From Burkholderia sp. WAC0059 (GTDB lineage: Bacteria; Pseudomonadota; Gammaproteobacteria; Burkholderiales; Burkholderiaceae): DNA of 64,000 nucleotides. The stretch covers positions 140,506 to 204,505 of the forward strand of contig NZ_PNEO01000010.1 of the NCBI RefSeq assembly GCF_002870125.1. The letters run 5' to 3'. Positions 18,619-27,028 of the stretch are shown in pieces. Within the stretch, counting starts at the first letter, position 1; each line of letters starts with the position of its first letter. The position numbers and the translations under genes were made by a program. The notes beneath the pieces are model-generated. The model was not told where the DNA came from. It worked only from the letters and a program-made list of their open reading frames with translations, and made no database searches.

Positions 18619-19068
18619 TCAGCCGGCGGCGCATTGCCCGATCACGTCGGCGAAGAACGCGTCGAGCCGCTCCTGCGCCACCGCGTCGCCCTGCTCCACC
18701 TCAACGGCACCGTGCTGCACGAAAGCGCCGTCGACATAGATCGCGCGAAACGCCCGCGCCGGCGGCGGCACGTCGAAGAAGCGCCCGTCGACGTCGAGAA
18801 AAAGGCTGCGCGTCTGCCGGTAGCGCGCGCTGCGGATCGACGTGGCATCGAACGCATGACGCGCCGCCTCGCGCGGATAGACGAACGCGACGTTGATGCC
18901 GCACGCGCCCAGGCGCGCGCCGATCTCGCCGAACTGGTCGAGCATCTGGAAACCCCGCCCCGCCGCCCGGCCGACGCCGAAAACGAGCAGGCCATGCCTG
19001 CCCGCGAGCTCGCGCGCCGACAGCAGCGCGCCGTCGTGGGCAAGGAGTGGCGCAGTCACATCGATCAA
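18619..19068 (-). CDS. redoxin-like (thioredoxin-fold) protein of unknown function
   Basis: About 149 residues. The pattern ARELAGRHGLLVFGVG, then ...GINVAFVYPREAARHAFDATS and ...LFLDVDGRFFDVPPPARAFRAIYVDGAFVQHGAVE resembles the strand-helix-strand order of AhpC/TSA-type peroxiredoxin-like proteins, but the peroxidatic Cys position has no cysteine (only Cys near residue 55 and near the C-terminus), so peroxidase activity is doubtful. The start is TTG at 19068, chosen because GGGAG lies 6 bases upstream; no ATG fits. A promoter with a palindrome in its spacer lies 43 bases upstream. Fold assignment is tentative; it may be a regulator or a dead redoxin. Confidence 0.55.
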   Translation of the reverse strand: MIDVTAPLLAHDGALLSARELAGRHGLLVFGVGRAAGRGFQMLDQFGEIGARLGACGINVAFVYPREAARHAFDATSIRSARYRQTRSLFLDVDGRFFDVPPPARAFRAIYVDGAFVQHGAVEVEQGDAVAQERLDAFFADVIGQCAAG

Positions 19069-19110
19069 ATCAGGCTCCCGGACATCGCATTCGGCATGGC
19101 AATCCGATGC

Positions 19111-19140
19111 ATTCTACGTGTTAATCACATTAACATGCAA
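19111..19140 (-). promoter_or_regulatory. promoter with a 17-bp palindrome in its spacer
   Basis: Minus strand TTGCAT (19140-19135), 18-base spacer, TAGAAT (19116-19111). The spacer is almost entirely TGTTAATCACATTAACA (19119-19135), a perfect palindrome with 7-base arms and a CAC centre. A protein on it would block RNA polymerase, so the redoxin-like gene is probably repressed at this site, possibly by the nearby RHH protein. Confidence 0.7.
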
Positions 19141-19573
19141 TGCGAGCCGGGCCGGCGTGCCCGACCGGACGTAATCGCCTCGCGGATAACCGCGGATAAC
19201 GTATGGCGCAGGCGAAACAAAGCTGCTAGGATGATAAATTCATTACCATCTCCTGCTAACCAAATACTCGTTCCATGTGCCTGACGACAATACCGACAAA
19301 GGCCGCCGGACCGACAACGGGCATATGCGCGAAGAGAGACGGAGCGCCGCGAACGGCCGTCGCGAACGCGGCGATAATCGCGATGTATCCCGGCCCGCAT
19401 GAGGGCCCGCGCAAGACCTCACATCAAGCCTCGCAGGTACGTCGGACTGCCCGTCGCGTGCGCGACGGACGCCTCCCCGATACCGCCCGAACCCGCGCGC
19501 CCGTCGCCGGACGCCGCGTCCGGCCCGTCGCCGACGCGCCGCCGGTCACGGCAGAACAGGACACGCAGGCCGG
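19141..19573. other. leader region of the Hyf-like operon
   Basis: A 433-base stretch between the redoxin promoter and hyfB. It contains a tandem 10-base repeat (CGCGGATAAC twice, 19181-19200), an AT-rich patch near 19225-19265 (GATAAATTC, AAATACTCG) that may hold the operon promoter, and no convincing sigma-54 or FNR box. A 100-codon frame ending at hyfB's ATGA exists but looks non-coding. Confidence 0.45.
19181..19200. repeat. tandem 10-bp direct repeat upstream of hyfB
   Basis: CGCGGATAAC occurs twice head to tail with no spacer. Ten bases is one helical turn, so two identical half-sites would face the same side, as for many activators. About 370 bases upstream of hyfB. Confidence 0.5.
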
Positions 19574-21583
19574 ATGACTTCCTTCCCGCTCATCGAGAGC
19601 ACGCTGCTCGCGCTGGCCGGCTGGCTCGCCGTCGGCGTGCTCGGCCTCGTCAATCCGCATCGCACGCGCCTGATCTCGCGCCTGCTGTTTCCGGCCGGCG
19701 CGCTTGTCGGCCTCGCGCTCGGCGCCTGCGGAATCGCGGGCCTGTTCGTCGCGCCCGAGCAGACGGTGCTGCCGGTCGGCCTGCCCGGCCTGCCGTTTCA
19801 CCTGCGTATCGACCCGCTCTCCGCCTGGTTCCTCGCCGTCCTCGGCGCGACCAGCACCGGCGTGAGCGCGTTCTCGGCCGGCTACTTCCGCAACGGCGAA
19901 GGCACGCCGCCGGGGCTGCTCTGCTTCGAGTACCACGTCTGCCTCGCCAGCATGGCGGCCGTGCTGCTCGCCGACGACGCCTACTGCTTCATGGTCGCCT
20001 GGGAAGCGATGACGGTCTCGGCCGTCTTCCTCGTGATGACCAACCACCGCAGCGCCGAAACGCGGCGCGCGGCCTTTCTCTACTTCCTGATTTCCCACGT
20101 CGGCGCGCTCGCGCTGCTGCTGGCCTTCGGGCTGCTCCAGGCCGGCACCGGCGACTACACGTTCGACGCCATGCGGCAGCAGCACCTCGGCACGGTGGCG
20201 GCCTCGGCGACGTTCGTGCTTGCGCTGCTCGGCTTCGGCGCGAAATCGGGGCTTTTCCCGCTGCACGTGTGGCTGCCCGACGCGCATCCGGCCGCGCCCT
20301 CCCCGGTCTCCGCGCTGCTGAGCGGCTTCGTGCTGAAAACGGGCCTGTACGGCGTGCTGCGCGTGCTGTTCGACCTGCTGCACACGCAGCAGGCCTCGTG
20401 GGGCATGGCCCTCATCGCGCTCGGGCTCTTCACCGCGCTCTCGGGCGTCGTCTTCAGCGCGATCCAGACCGACATGAAGCGGCTCCTCGCCTATTCGTCG
20501 ATCGAGAACGTCGGGCTCATGTTCGCGAGCCTCGGCCTCGTGGTCCTCTTCCGCGCCTACGGCATGAACCTGCTCGCGGCGCTCGCGCTGACCGCGCTGC
20601 TCTACCAGATCGCGAGCCACGCCGTGTTCAAGAGCCTGCTGTTCGTCTGTACCGGCTCGGTGCTGCACGCCACGGGCGAGCGCAAGCTCGGCCGGCTCGG
20701 CGGGCTGATCCGCTTCATGCCGTGGACAGCCTGGGCCGCGCTCGTCGGCTCGCTCGCGAGCGCGGGGCTGCCGCCCTTCAGCGGCTTCGTCTCCGAGTGG
20801 CTGATGCTGCAGAGCTTCCTCTTCACGCCCACGCTGCCCGACACGCGCCTGAACATGGTCGTGCCGCTCGCGGCCGCGCTGATCGCGCTCGTCGCCGCGC
20901 TCGCGGGCTACACGGTCGTCAAGTTCTTCGGCATCGTGTTCCTCGGCCAGCCGCGCGGCAACCACGACGGCCACGCGCACGACGCAAGCGGCTGGGAGCG
21001 CGCGGGCTTCGTCTGGCTCGCGGGGCTCTGCGTGCTGCTGGGGCTGTTGCCGGTGCAGGTCGTGCGCTCGCTCGACGCCGTCACGCGCGAGCTCGTCGGC
21101 GCCGGCATCGGCGCGTCCGTCGCGAGCCACGGCTGGCTGCTCTTCGCGCCCGTCGACGCGGCCCGCGCGAGCTACATGCCGGCCGTGTTCCTGCTGTTCT
21201 TCGGTGCCTGCTGCGCGCTCGCCTGGCTGCTCGTGCGCCGGTTCTATCACGGCCGCCTCCGGCGCGCGGCGCCCTGGGCCTGCGGCTACCCCGTCGTCAC
21301 CGCGCGCATGCAGGACACGGCCGAAGGCTTCGGCCAGCCGATCCGCGAAATCTTCGCGCCGCTCTTCCGCATCGAGCGGCAAGTACCTTCGCCGTTCGAC
21401 GAACGCCCGAGCTACGGCGTCACCGTGGCCGACCGCACGTGGGCGCTGATCTACGAGCCGCTCGAGCGGCTCGTGCTGCGCGCCTGCACGCTCGTCGGGC
21501 GGCTGCAGGCCGGACGCATCGCCGTCTATCTGATCTACAGCTTCGCCGTGTTGATCGCCCTGCTCGTGCTGGTGACGCGATGA
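19574..21583 (+). CDS. hyfB: Hyf-like complex antiporter-type membrane subunit HyfB
   Basis: A 669-residue polytopic protein of the NuoL/NuoN/Mrp antiporter superfamily, about 14-16 membrane spans. The proton-translocation landmarks are present: Glu in AWEAMTVSAVFLV, Lys in FGAKSGLFPLHVWLPDAHP, the PSPVSALLSG loop, and a further Lys in TDMKRLLAYSSIENVG. The C-terminal part (CGYPVVTARMQDTAEGFGQPI) matches HyfB/HycC rather than NuoL. It is predicted to be an ion-pumping subunit of the membrane arm. First gene of the six-gene operon; its stop overlaps hyfC in ATGA. The ribosome site is weak. Confidence 0.92.
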   Translation: MTSFPLIESTLLALAGWLAVGVLGLVNPHRTRLISRLLFPAGALVGLALGACGIAGLFVAPEQTVLPVGLPGLPFHLRIDPLSAWFLAVLGATSTGVSAFSAGYFRNGEGTPPGLLCFEYHVCLASMAAVLLADDAYCFMVAWEAMTVSAVFLVMTNHRSAETRRAAFLYFLISHVGALALLLAFGLLQAGTGDYTFDAMRQQHLGTVAASATFVLALLGFGAKSGLFPLHVWLPDAHPAAPSPVSALLSGFVLKTGLYGVLRVLFDLLHTQQASWGMALIALGLFTALSGVVFSAIQTDMKRLLAYSSIENVGLMFASLGLVVLFRAYGMNLLAALALTALLYQIASHAVFKSLLFVCTGSVLHATGERKLGRLGGLIRFMPWTAWAALVGSLASAGLPPFSGFVSEWLMLQSFLFTPTLPDTRLNMVVPLAAALIALVAALAGYTVVKFFGIVFLGQPRGNHDGHAHDASGWERAGFVWLAGLCVLLGLLPVQVVRSLDAVTRELVGAGIGASVASHGWLLFAPVDAARASYMPAVFLLFFGACCALAWLLVRRFYHGRLRRAAPWACGYPVVTARMQDTAEGFGQPIREIFAPLFRIERQVPSPFDERPSYGVTVADRTWALIYEPLERLVLRACTLVGRLQAGRIAVYLIYSFAVLIALLVLVTR

Positions 21584-22530
21584 TCACCTACTCCGGCCTC
21601 CTCGCCCAGGTGCTGGAAATCGCGGTGGCGCTCGCCGCCGCGCCGCTTCTGACCGGCTGGGTCAACGTCTGCCGCGCGCGGTTGCAGAACCGCCGCGCGC
21701 CGCCGCTCTGGCAGCCCTACCGGATGCTGCACAAGCTCTTCAACAAGGAGTCGATCGTCGCGCACACGGCGAGCCCGCTCTTTCGCGCCGCGCCCTACGC
21801 GGTCTGGGGCTGCATGACGCTCGCCTGCGCGATCGTGCCGACGCTCTCGACCGAGCTGCCGCTCTCGCCCGCCGCCGATGCCATCGCGCTCGTCGGCCTG
21901 TTCGGGCTCGCGCGCGTCGTCATCTCGCTCGCGGCCATGGACATCGGCACCGCGTTCGGCACGCTCGGCGCGCGTCGCGAAATGCTGATCGGCTTTCTCG
22001 CCGAGCCCGCGCTGCTGATGGTGCTGTTCTCCGCCTCGCTGCTCACGCAGTCGACGCTGCTCACGAGCATCGTCGCGACGTTCGCGCATCACCCGTTCGC
22101 GCTCTATCCGAGCCTCGCGTTCGCGGGCATCGCGTTCACGTTCGTCTCGCTCGCCGAGAACGCGCGCCTGCCCGTCGACAACCCGACCACGCACCTCGAG
22201 CTGACGATGATCCACGAGGCGCTGATCCTCGAATACTCGGGCCGGCATCTCGCGCTGATGGAGTGGGCCGCCAGCCTGAAGCTCTTCGCCTACTCGTGCA
22301 TCGGCGTCGCGCTTTTCGTGCCCTGGGGCATCGCCGAAACGGGCACGCCGCTCGCGCTGCTCCTCGCGCTGCCGGCCCTCTTCGCCAAGCTGGCCGTCGG
22401 CGGCGCGGTGCTCGCGCTCGTCGAGACGTTCAACGCGAAGATGCGCATCTTCCGCGTGCCCGAGTTCCTCGCCACGGCGTTCCTGCTCGCCGTCATCGGC
22501 ATGCTGGTCCACCTGCTGCTGGGGGACTGA
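21580..22530 (+). CDS. hyfC: Hyf-like complex NuoH-type membrane subunit HyfC
   Basis: A 316-residue membrane protein of the complex I subunit 1 (NuoH)/HycD family, which joins the hydrophilic module to the membrane arm. Signatures: GWVNVCRARLQNRRAPPLWQPYR near the N-terminus, the acidic cytosolic loop SLAENARLPVDNPTTHLELTMIHEA, and LEYSGRHLALMEWA. About eight spans. The ATG overlaps the hyfB stop (ATGA). A much longer frame upstream is the shadow of hyfB and was discarded. Confidence 0.94.
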   Translation: MITYSGLLAQVLEIAVALAAAPLLTGWVNVCRARLQNRRAPPLWQPYRMLHKLFNKESIVAHTASPLFRAAPYAVWGCMTLACAIVPTLSTELPLSPAADAIALVGLFGLARVVISLAAMDIGTAFGTLGARREMLIGFLAEPALLMVLFSASLLTQSTLLTSIVATFAHHPFALYPSLAFAGIAFTFVSLAENARLPVDNPTTHLELTMIHEALILEYSGRHLALMEWAASLKLFAYSCIGVALFVPWGIAETGTPLALLLALPALFAKLAVGGAVLALVETFNAKMRIFRVPEFLATAFLLAVIGMLVHLLLGD

Positions 22531-23190
22531 ATGCACGCGCTCGCCACGCAGATCGTCAACCTGCTCGCCGCGGTCCTGCTGCTGCTCTCGTTCGCGCTCC
22601 TGAGCCAGCGCCGCGTGCTGATGCTGATCCACCTCTACACGCTGCAGGGCGTGGCGCTCGTCTCGGCCAACCTCGTGCTCGGCTGGGTGACGTCCGACGT
22701 GCATCTGTACCTCTCGGCGCTGCTCACGCTCGTGCTCAAGGTCGGGCTGATCCCGTGGATCCTGCACCGGCTCGCGCGCCGCCTCGCCGTGCGCACCGAC
22801 GTCGAGACGCTCATCAACATTCCGGCCACGCTGCTCGCGGGCATCGCGCTCGTGATCGTCGCGTTCAACGTGGCCGCGCCCGTCAGCCAGCTCGCCTCGT
22901 CGGTGGCGCGCGGCACGCTCGGCATCGCGCTCGCCTGCGTGCTGCTCTCGTTCCTGATGATGATCACGCGCACGCGCGCCATCGCCCAGGTGATCGGCTT
23001 CCTCTCGATGGAGAACGCCCTCTTCTTCGCGGCCGCCGCCGCGACCAACGGCATGCCGATGCTCGTCGAACTCGGCATCGGGCTCGACGTGCTGGTGGGC
23101 AGCGTGATTCTCGGCATGTTCATGTTCCAGATCCGCGAGCAGTTCGACAGCCTCGACATACACCAACTGGAAAGGCTCAAGGATGAGTGA
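22531..23190 (+). CDS. hyfE: Hyf-like complex NuoK-type membrane subunit HyfE
   Basis: A 219-residue membrane protein, about six to seven spans, of the HyfE family, whose C-terminal half is NuoK-like. The MENALFFAAAA segment holds the conserved membrane glutamate of that family; VELGIGLDVLVGSVILGMFMFQI follows and the tail is charged (REQFDSLDIHQLERLKDE). The ATG abuts the hyfC stop (TGAATG). It is expected to bridge HyfC and the antiporter-like subunits. Confidence 0.92.
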   Translation: MHALATQIVNLLAAVLLLLSFALLSQRRVLMLIHLYTLQGVALVSANLVLGWVTSDVHLYLSALLTLVLKVGLIPWILHRLARRLAVRTDVETLINIPATLLAGIALVIVAFNVAAPVSQLASSVARGTLGIALACVLLSFLMMITRTRAIAQVIGFLSMENALFFAAAAATNGMPMLVELGIGLDVLVGSVILGMFMFQIREQFDSLDIHQLERLKDE

Positions 23191-23192
23191 CC

Positions 23193-24653
23193 ATGAGTGA
23201 CGCGCACCTCGTGCTGCTGGTCGTCGGCCTGCCGCTTCTGGCGGCCGGCTGTCTCGCGCTCGTCGGCCAGCGCGACGGCGCGGGCGCGCTGAACGTCGGC
23301 TTCTGTCTCGCGACGCTCGTCGCCGCGCTCGCGCTCGCCGTGCGCACGGCGCTGCACGGCCCGACGGTCGTCCTCGACCGGCTTTTCTACATCGATCCGC
23401 TCAACGTGTTCCTCGTCTCGCTGACGGCGTTCGTCGGCTGGACCACGGCGATGTTCTCGCGCCCCTACATGCGCATCGAGCGCGACCGCGGGCGCATGAC
23501 GCCGGCCCGCATGCGCCTCTACCACGCGATGTACCAGCTCTTCCTGCTCGCGATGCTCGTCGCGCTCACGACCAACAACATGGGCGTGCTCTGGGTCTCG
23601 ATGGAGGCCGCCACGCTCGCCACCGTGCTGCTCGTCGGCCTCTACCGCAGCGCCGCGAGCCTCGAGGCCGCGTGGAAATACTTCATTCTCTGCGGCGTCG
23701 GCATTGCCCAGGCGCTCTTCGGCACGGTGCTGCTCTATCTCGCGGCGAACCGGCCGCTCGGCGGCGACGCGCTGCTCTGGACGAGCCTGAACGCCGTCAA
23801 GGGCTCGCTCGATCCGACCATCGTCTCGCTCGCGTTCGTGTTCCTGCTGATCGGCTATGGCACCAAGGTCGGGCTCGTGCCGCTGCATAGCTGGCTGCCC
23901 GACGCGCACGCGGAAGGCCCGACGCCGGTCTCGGCCGTGCTCTCGGGGCTGCTCCTCAACGTCGCGCTCTACGCGGTGCTGCGCAGCAAGGTGATCGCCG
24001 ACGGCGCGCTGCACAACGGACTGCCGGGCCACCTGCTCATCGGTTTCGGGCTCGTCTCGGTGCTCGTCGCCACGTTTTCCCTCTTCCGGCAGCGCGACGT
24101 CAAGCGGCTCTTTTCGTATTCGTCGATCGAGCACATGGGGCTCATGACGTTCGCCTTCGGCCTCGGCGGTCCCGTCGCGACGTTCGCGGGCCTCTTGCAC
24201 ATGACGGTCCACTCGCTCGTGAAGTCGGCGATTTTCTTCAGCGTCGGCCACGCGGCGCAGAAAACCGGCACCCAGGCCATCGAGGGCATTCGCGGCCTGC
24301 TGCGCGTGAGCCCCGTGGTCGGCTGGGGCATGATGGCCGGCGTGCTCGCGATCGTCGGCATGCCGCCGTTCGGCGCGTTCGCGAGCGAGTTCCTGATCGT
24401 GACGAGCGCCATGCACGCGCTGCCCTGGGCCGCGCCGCTGCTGCTGCTCGCGCTGGCCGTCGCGTTCGCGGCGCTGTTCTGGCGCGCGCAGGTCATGGTG
24501 TTCGGCGAGGCAACGACCGCGCGCACGCTCGAGCATCGCCCCGCGCTCGCGCCCGTATTCATCCATCTCGGCATCGGCCTGATGCTGGGCCTCTACATTC
24601 CGCCGGCACTCGACACCTGGTACCGTCAGGCGGCGGCCATGCTCGGAGGGTAG
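23193..24653 (+). CDS. hyfF: Hyf-like complex antiporter-type membrane subunit HyfF
   Basis: A 486-residue NuoL/M/N-type subunit, about 14 spans. Key residues: Glu in WVSMEAATLATVLL, Lys in EAAWKYFILCGVG, Lys in YGTKVGLVPLHSWLPDAHAEGPTPVSAVLSG, Lys in RDVKRLFSYSSIEHMG, and the later HMTVHSLVKSAIFFSVGHAA. It is a second ion channel of the complex beside HyfB. The ATG at 23193 is preferred over an in-frame GTG at 23187, because AAGGA then sits 9 rather than 3 bases away. Two bases after hyfE. Confidence 0.93.
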   Translation: MSDAHLVLLVVGLPLLAAGCLALVGQRDGAGALNVGFCLATLVAALALAVRTALHGPTVVLDRLFYIDPLNVFLVSLTAFVGWTTAMFSRPYMRIERDRGRMTPARMRLYHAMYQLFLLAMLVALTTNNMGVLWVSMEAATLATVLLVGLYRSAASLEAAWKYFILCGVGIAQALFGTVLLYLAANRPLGGDALLWTSLNAVKGSLDPTIVSLAFVFLLIGYGTKVGLVPLHSWLPDAHAEGPTPVSAVLSGLLLNVALYAVLRSKVIADGALHNGLPGHLLIGFGLVSVLVATFSLFRQRDVKRLFSYSSIEHMGLMTFAFGLGGPVATFAGLLHMTVHSLVKSAIFFSVGHAAQKTGTQAIEGIRGLLRVSPVVGWGMMAGVLAIVGMPPFGAFASEFLIVTSAMHALPWAAPLLLLALAVAFAALFWRAQVMVFGEATTARTLEHRPALAPVFIHLGIGLMLGLYIPPALDTWYRQAAAMLGG

Positions 24654-24655
24654 CG

Positions 24656-26287
24656 ATGCGCATCGAACAGACCGGTCTCGCGGCCAACCGGCTCTCGCCG
24701 CTGCCGACCCCCGCGGGCACGCAGCCGGCGTTCGTCGCCGACGTCGATCGCGAAACGTGGCTGCGCGTCGCCCAGGCCGTGCGCGATGCCGGACGGCGGC
24801 TCGTCACGCTGTGGGGCAGCGACGCACGCACCGAAACGAACGGCGGCGACGAGCGCGCGAACGACGCGCCCGCCGCCGGCCTGCGCGTAATCTGCGCGGC
24901 CTACGCGCTCGACGACGGCGTGCTCTGGCTGCGGCTCGCGGTCGACGAAAACGACGCCTATCCCGATCTCTCGTCCCGGTTCCCGTGCGCCGCGCGCATG
25001 CAGCGCGCCGTCCACGACCTGCTCGGACTGAACGCGGCCGGCGCGAGCGACACGCGGCCGTGGCTCGATCACGGCCGCTGGCGCGGCGACGCGCCTCCGC
25101 TGCGCCGCAAGGCGACCGGCACGGCCGCCGCCGACACACCACGCGACGGACAGGACTATCCGTTCGTCGCCGTCGCCGGCGACGGCGTGCACGAAATCGC
25201 GGTCGGGCCGATTCACGCGGGCACCATCGAGCCCGGGCACTTCCGCTTCTCCGTCGTCGGCGAAAAGGTGCTGCGACTCGAGGAGCAGCTCGGCTACGCG
25301 CATCGCGGCATCGAGCGCCTGTTTGGAGGCATGGACGCCGAAGCCGGCTACCGGCTCGCCGGACGGATCGCCGGCGATTCGACGGTCGCGTTCGCCTGGG
25401 CCTACTGCATGGCGCTCGAACAGGCCCGCACGATCGCGGTCCCGCCGCGCGCGCTCTGGCTGCGCGCGCTGCTGCTCGAACGCGAGCGCGTCGCCAATCA
25501 TCTGGGCGACCTCGGCGCGCTCGGCAACGACGCCGGCTTCGCCCACGGCCTCGCGCAGTTCTCGCGTCTGAAGGAAGAATGGGTGCGGCTGAATGCCGAC
25601 GCGTTCGGGCATCGCTACCTGATGGACCGGATCGTGCCCGGCGGCGTGGCCGTCGATCTCGACGATCACAAGCGCATCGCCGCGATGCTCGCGCAATGCG
25701 ACCGCATCGAAGCGCAGGTGAGCTCGCTGCAACGGATCTACGAAGAGCAGTCCGGCCTGCAGGACCGCTTCGCGCGCGCCGGCGTGCTGGCCGCGGAAAT
25801 CGTCGAGCACTACGGCATCGACGGCTTGATCGGCCGGGCGAGCGGACGCAGCCACGACCTGCGCTCGAATCATGCGCAGGCGCCCTACGACGCGTTGCGC
25901 GTGCGCGTCGCCGGCGATACGCGCGGCGACGTCGCGGCCCGCGTCGCCGTGCGCTTCGCCGAAACCTATGAATCGTTGCGTCTGATCCGAGCGATCCTGC
26001 ACGGCCTGCCCGCCGGCGAGATCATGGCCGGGCAGACGGCCGGCCGGAACGACGGCGCGCCGGAGCCGGCACGCGGGATCGGCTGGGTCGAGGGCTGGCG
26101 CGGCGGCGTGTTCGTCGCGCTCGAAATCGAAACGGCCCGCGACGGCGCGATCCTGCGCTGCCACTGCCACGATCCGTCCTGGCAGGGCTGGCCCGCGCTC
26201 GAGCACGCGATCATCGGCAACATCGTGGCCGACTTCCCGTTGATCAACAAATCGTTCAACCTGAACTACGCGGGGCACGACCTGTAA
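24656..26287 (+). CDS. hyfG: Hyf-like large subunit (NuoC-NuoD fusion) lacking nickel-iron cysteines
   Basis: A 543-residue relative of HyfG/HycE. Residues about 20-130 form a NuoC-like domain, and 180-543 the NuoD/large-subunit fold (VGPIHAGTIEPGHFRFSVVG, EEQLGYAHRGIERLF). At the first nickel-iron motif, where HycE reads RVCGICG, this protein reads RIAGDST (residues 237-243): both cysteines are lost (A239, S242). At the second, where HycE reads LDPCYSC, it reads FNLNYAG (534-540): N537 and G540 replace the cysteines. It also ends at residue 543 without the peptide that maturation proteases remove. It therefore cannot bind the hydrogenase metal centre as known and is likely a quinone- or unknown-partner subunit. 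The comparison with HycE is from memory. Confidence 0.9.
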   Translation: MRIEQTGLAANRLSPLPTPAGTQPAFVADVDRETWLRVAQAVRDAGRRLVTLWGSDARTETNGGDERANDAPAAGLRVICAAYALDDGVLWLRLAVDENDAYPDLSSRFPCAARMQRAVHDLLGLNAAGASDTRPWLDHGRWRGDAPPLRRKATGTAAADTPRDGQDYPFVAVAGDGVHEIAVGPIHAGTIEPGHFRFSVVGEKVLRLEEQLGYAHRGIERLFGGMDAEAGYRLAGRIAGDSTVAFAWAYCMALEQARTIAVPPRALWLRALLLERERVANHLGDLGALGNDAGFAHGLAQFSRLKEEWVRLNADAFGHRYLMDRIVPGGVAVDLDDHKRIAAMLAQCDRIEAQVSSLQRIYEEQSGLQDRFARAGVLAAEIVEHYGIDGLIGRASGRSHDLRSNHAQAPYDALRVRVAGDTRGDVAARVAVRFAETYESLRLIRAILHGLPAGEIMAGQTAGRNDGAPEPARGIGWVEGWRGGVFVALEIETARDGAILRCHCHDPSWQGWPALEHAIIGNIVADFPLINKSFNLNYAGHDL

Positions 26288-26811
26288 TGTGGCAACTCAT
26301 CAAGCAGATCGCGACCACCGGCACGCCCAGGCAGGCGCGGCCCGACAGCGTCGACGCCTGGCGCGTCGAGGGAGAACGCCTCCGGCAGGACCTTCTCGAC
26401 ACGCTCGGCCGCGCGCTCTGCATCCGGCAGATCGACGCGGGCTCGTGCAACGGCTGCGAACTCGAGATCGGCGCGCTCGGCAACGCCTGGTACAACCTCG
26501 AGGGACTCGGCATCAAGTTCGTCGCGAGCCCGCGCCATGCCGACCTGCTGCTCGTCACCGGGCCGCTCACGCTCAACATGCGCGATGCCGTGCGCGATGC
26601 CTACGAAGCGACGCCGCATCCCAAGCTCGTCGTGGCCGCCGGCGAATGCGCCTGCACGGGCGGGATGTTTCGCGACAGCTATGCCGTTAGCGGTCCGCTC
26701 TCGACCCTGCTGCCCGTCGACGTGACCATTCCCGGCTGCCCGCCCACGCCGCTCGATTTGCTGCGCGGCATCCTGACGGCGGTCCGGGCGAAAAACGCCG
26801 GCGCCGCGTAA
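26287..26811 (+). CDS. hyfI: Hyf-like small subunit (NuoB-type, iron-sulfur)
   Basis: A 174-residue NuoB/HycG-family protein. Four cysteines fit one [4Fe-4S] cluster: C54 and C57 in GSCNGCELE, C121 (or C123) in AAGECACTGG, C151 in IPGCPPTPLDLL. So the proximal cluster is kept although the large subunit lost its nickel-iron site. The ATG overlaps the hyfG stop (TAATG). Last gene of the operon; a hairpin with 8-base arms (26877-26884 and 26899-26906) follows without a T-run. Confidence 0.93.
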   Translation: MWQLIKQIATTGTPRQARPDSVDAWRVEGERLRQDLLDTLGRALCIRQIDAGSCNGCELEIGALGNAWYNLEGLGIKFVASPRHADLLLVTGPLTLNMRDAVRDAYEATPHPKLVVAAGECACTGGMFRDSYAVSGPLSTLLPVDVTIPGCPPTPLDLLRGILTAVRAKNAGAA

Positions 26812-27028
26812 TTCACCGTACCGGCGTACCTGACGTTCGCGCGGACGGCATCCGTTCCCGCGCGCCCCCTTCTCCCTGCCTGCCCGGCAACAGGCGCTGG
26901 CAGGCATCAACGCCCTGTGCGCACCTTGCGATACGCCCCCGGACGGCTGCTATATAGTGTCACGCGCACAACCCGCCCCGGCAGCCGTCGTTGCGGCGCC
27001 GGTCCTTCACTTCTCGTGAGATATCCCA

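Noticed and set aside
19275..19577. 100-codon frame ending in ATGA overlap with hyfB
   Set aside because: No ribosome site, mixed composition without a domain or cysteine motif; the overlap is likely chance.
19399..21579. Long open frame fused in phase to hyfC
   Set aside because: It is the shadow of hyfB in another frame, Arg-rich; hyfC begins at 21580.
19574..24653. Alternative reading of the antiporter-like genes as Mrp antiporter or DabAB inorganic-carbon complex
   Set aside because: HyfC, HyfE, HyfG and HyfI relatives are present in the same operon, and no DabA or Mrp small subunits are.
19574..26811. Reading the operon as an active group 4 NiFe hydrogenase
   Set aside because: Both cysteine pairs of the large subunit are absent and no maturation genes are seen.
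26877..26906. Hairpin after hyfI as a terminator
   Set aside because: Good arms but 14-base loop and no T-run; kept only as a remark.
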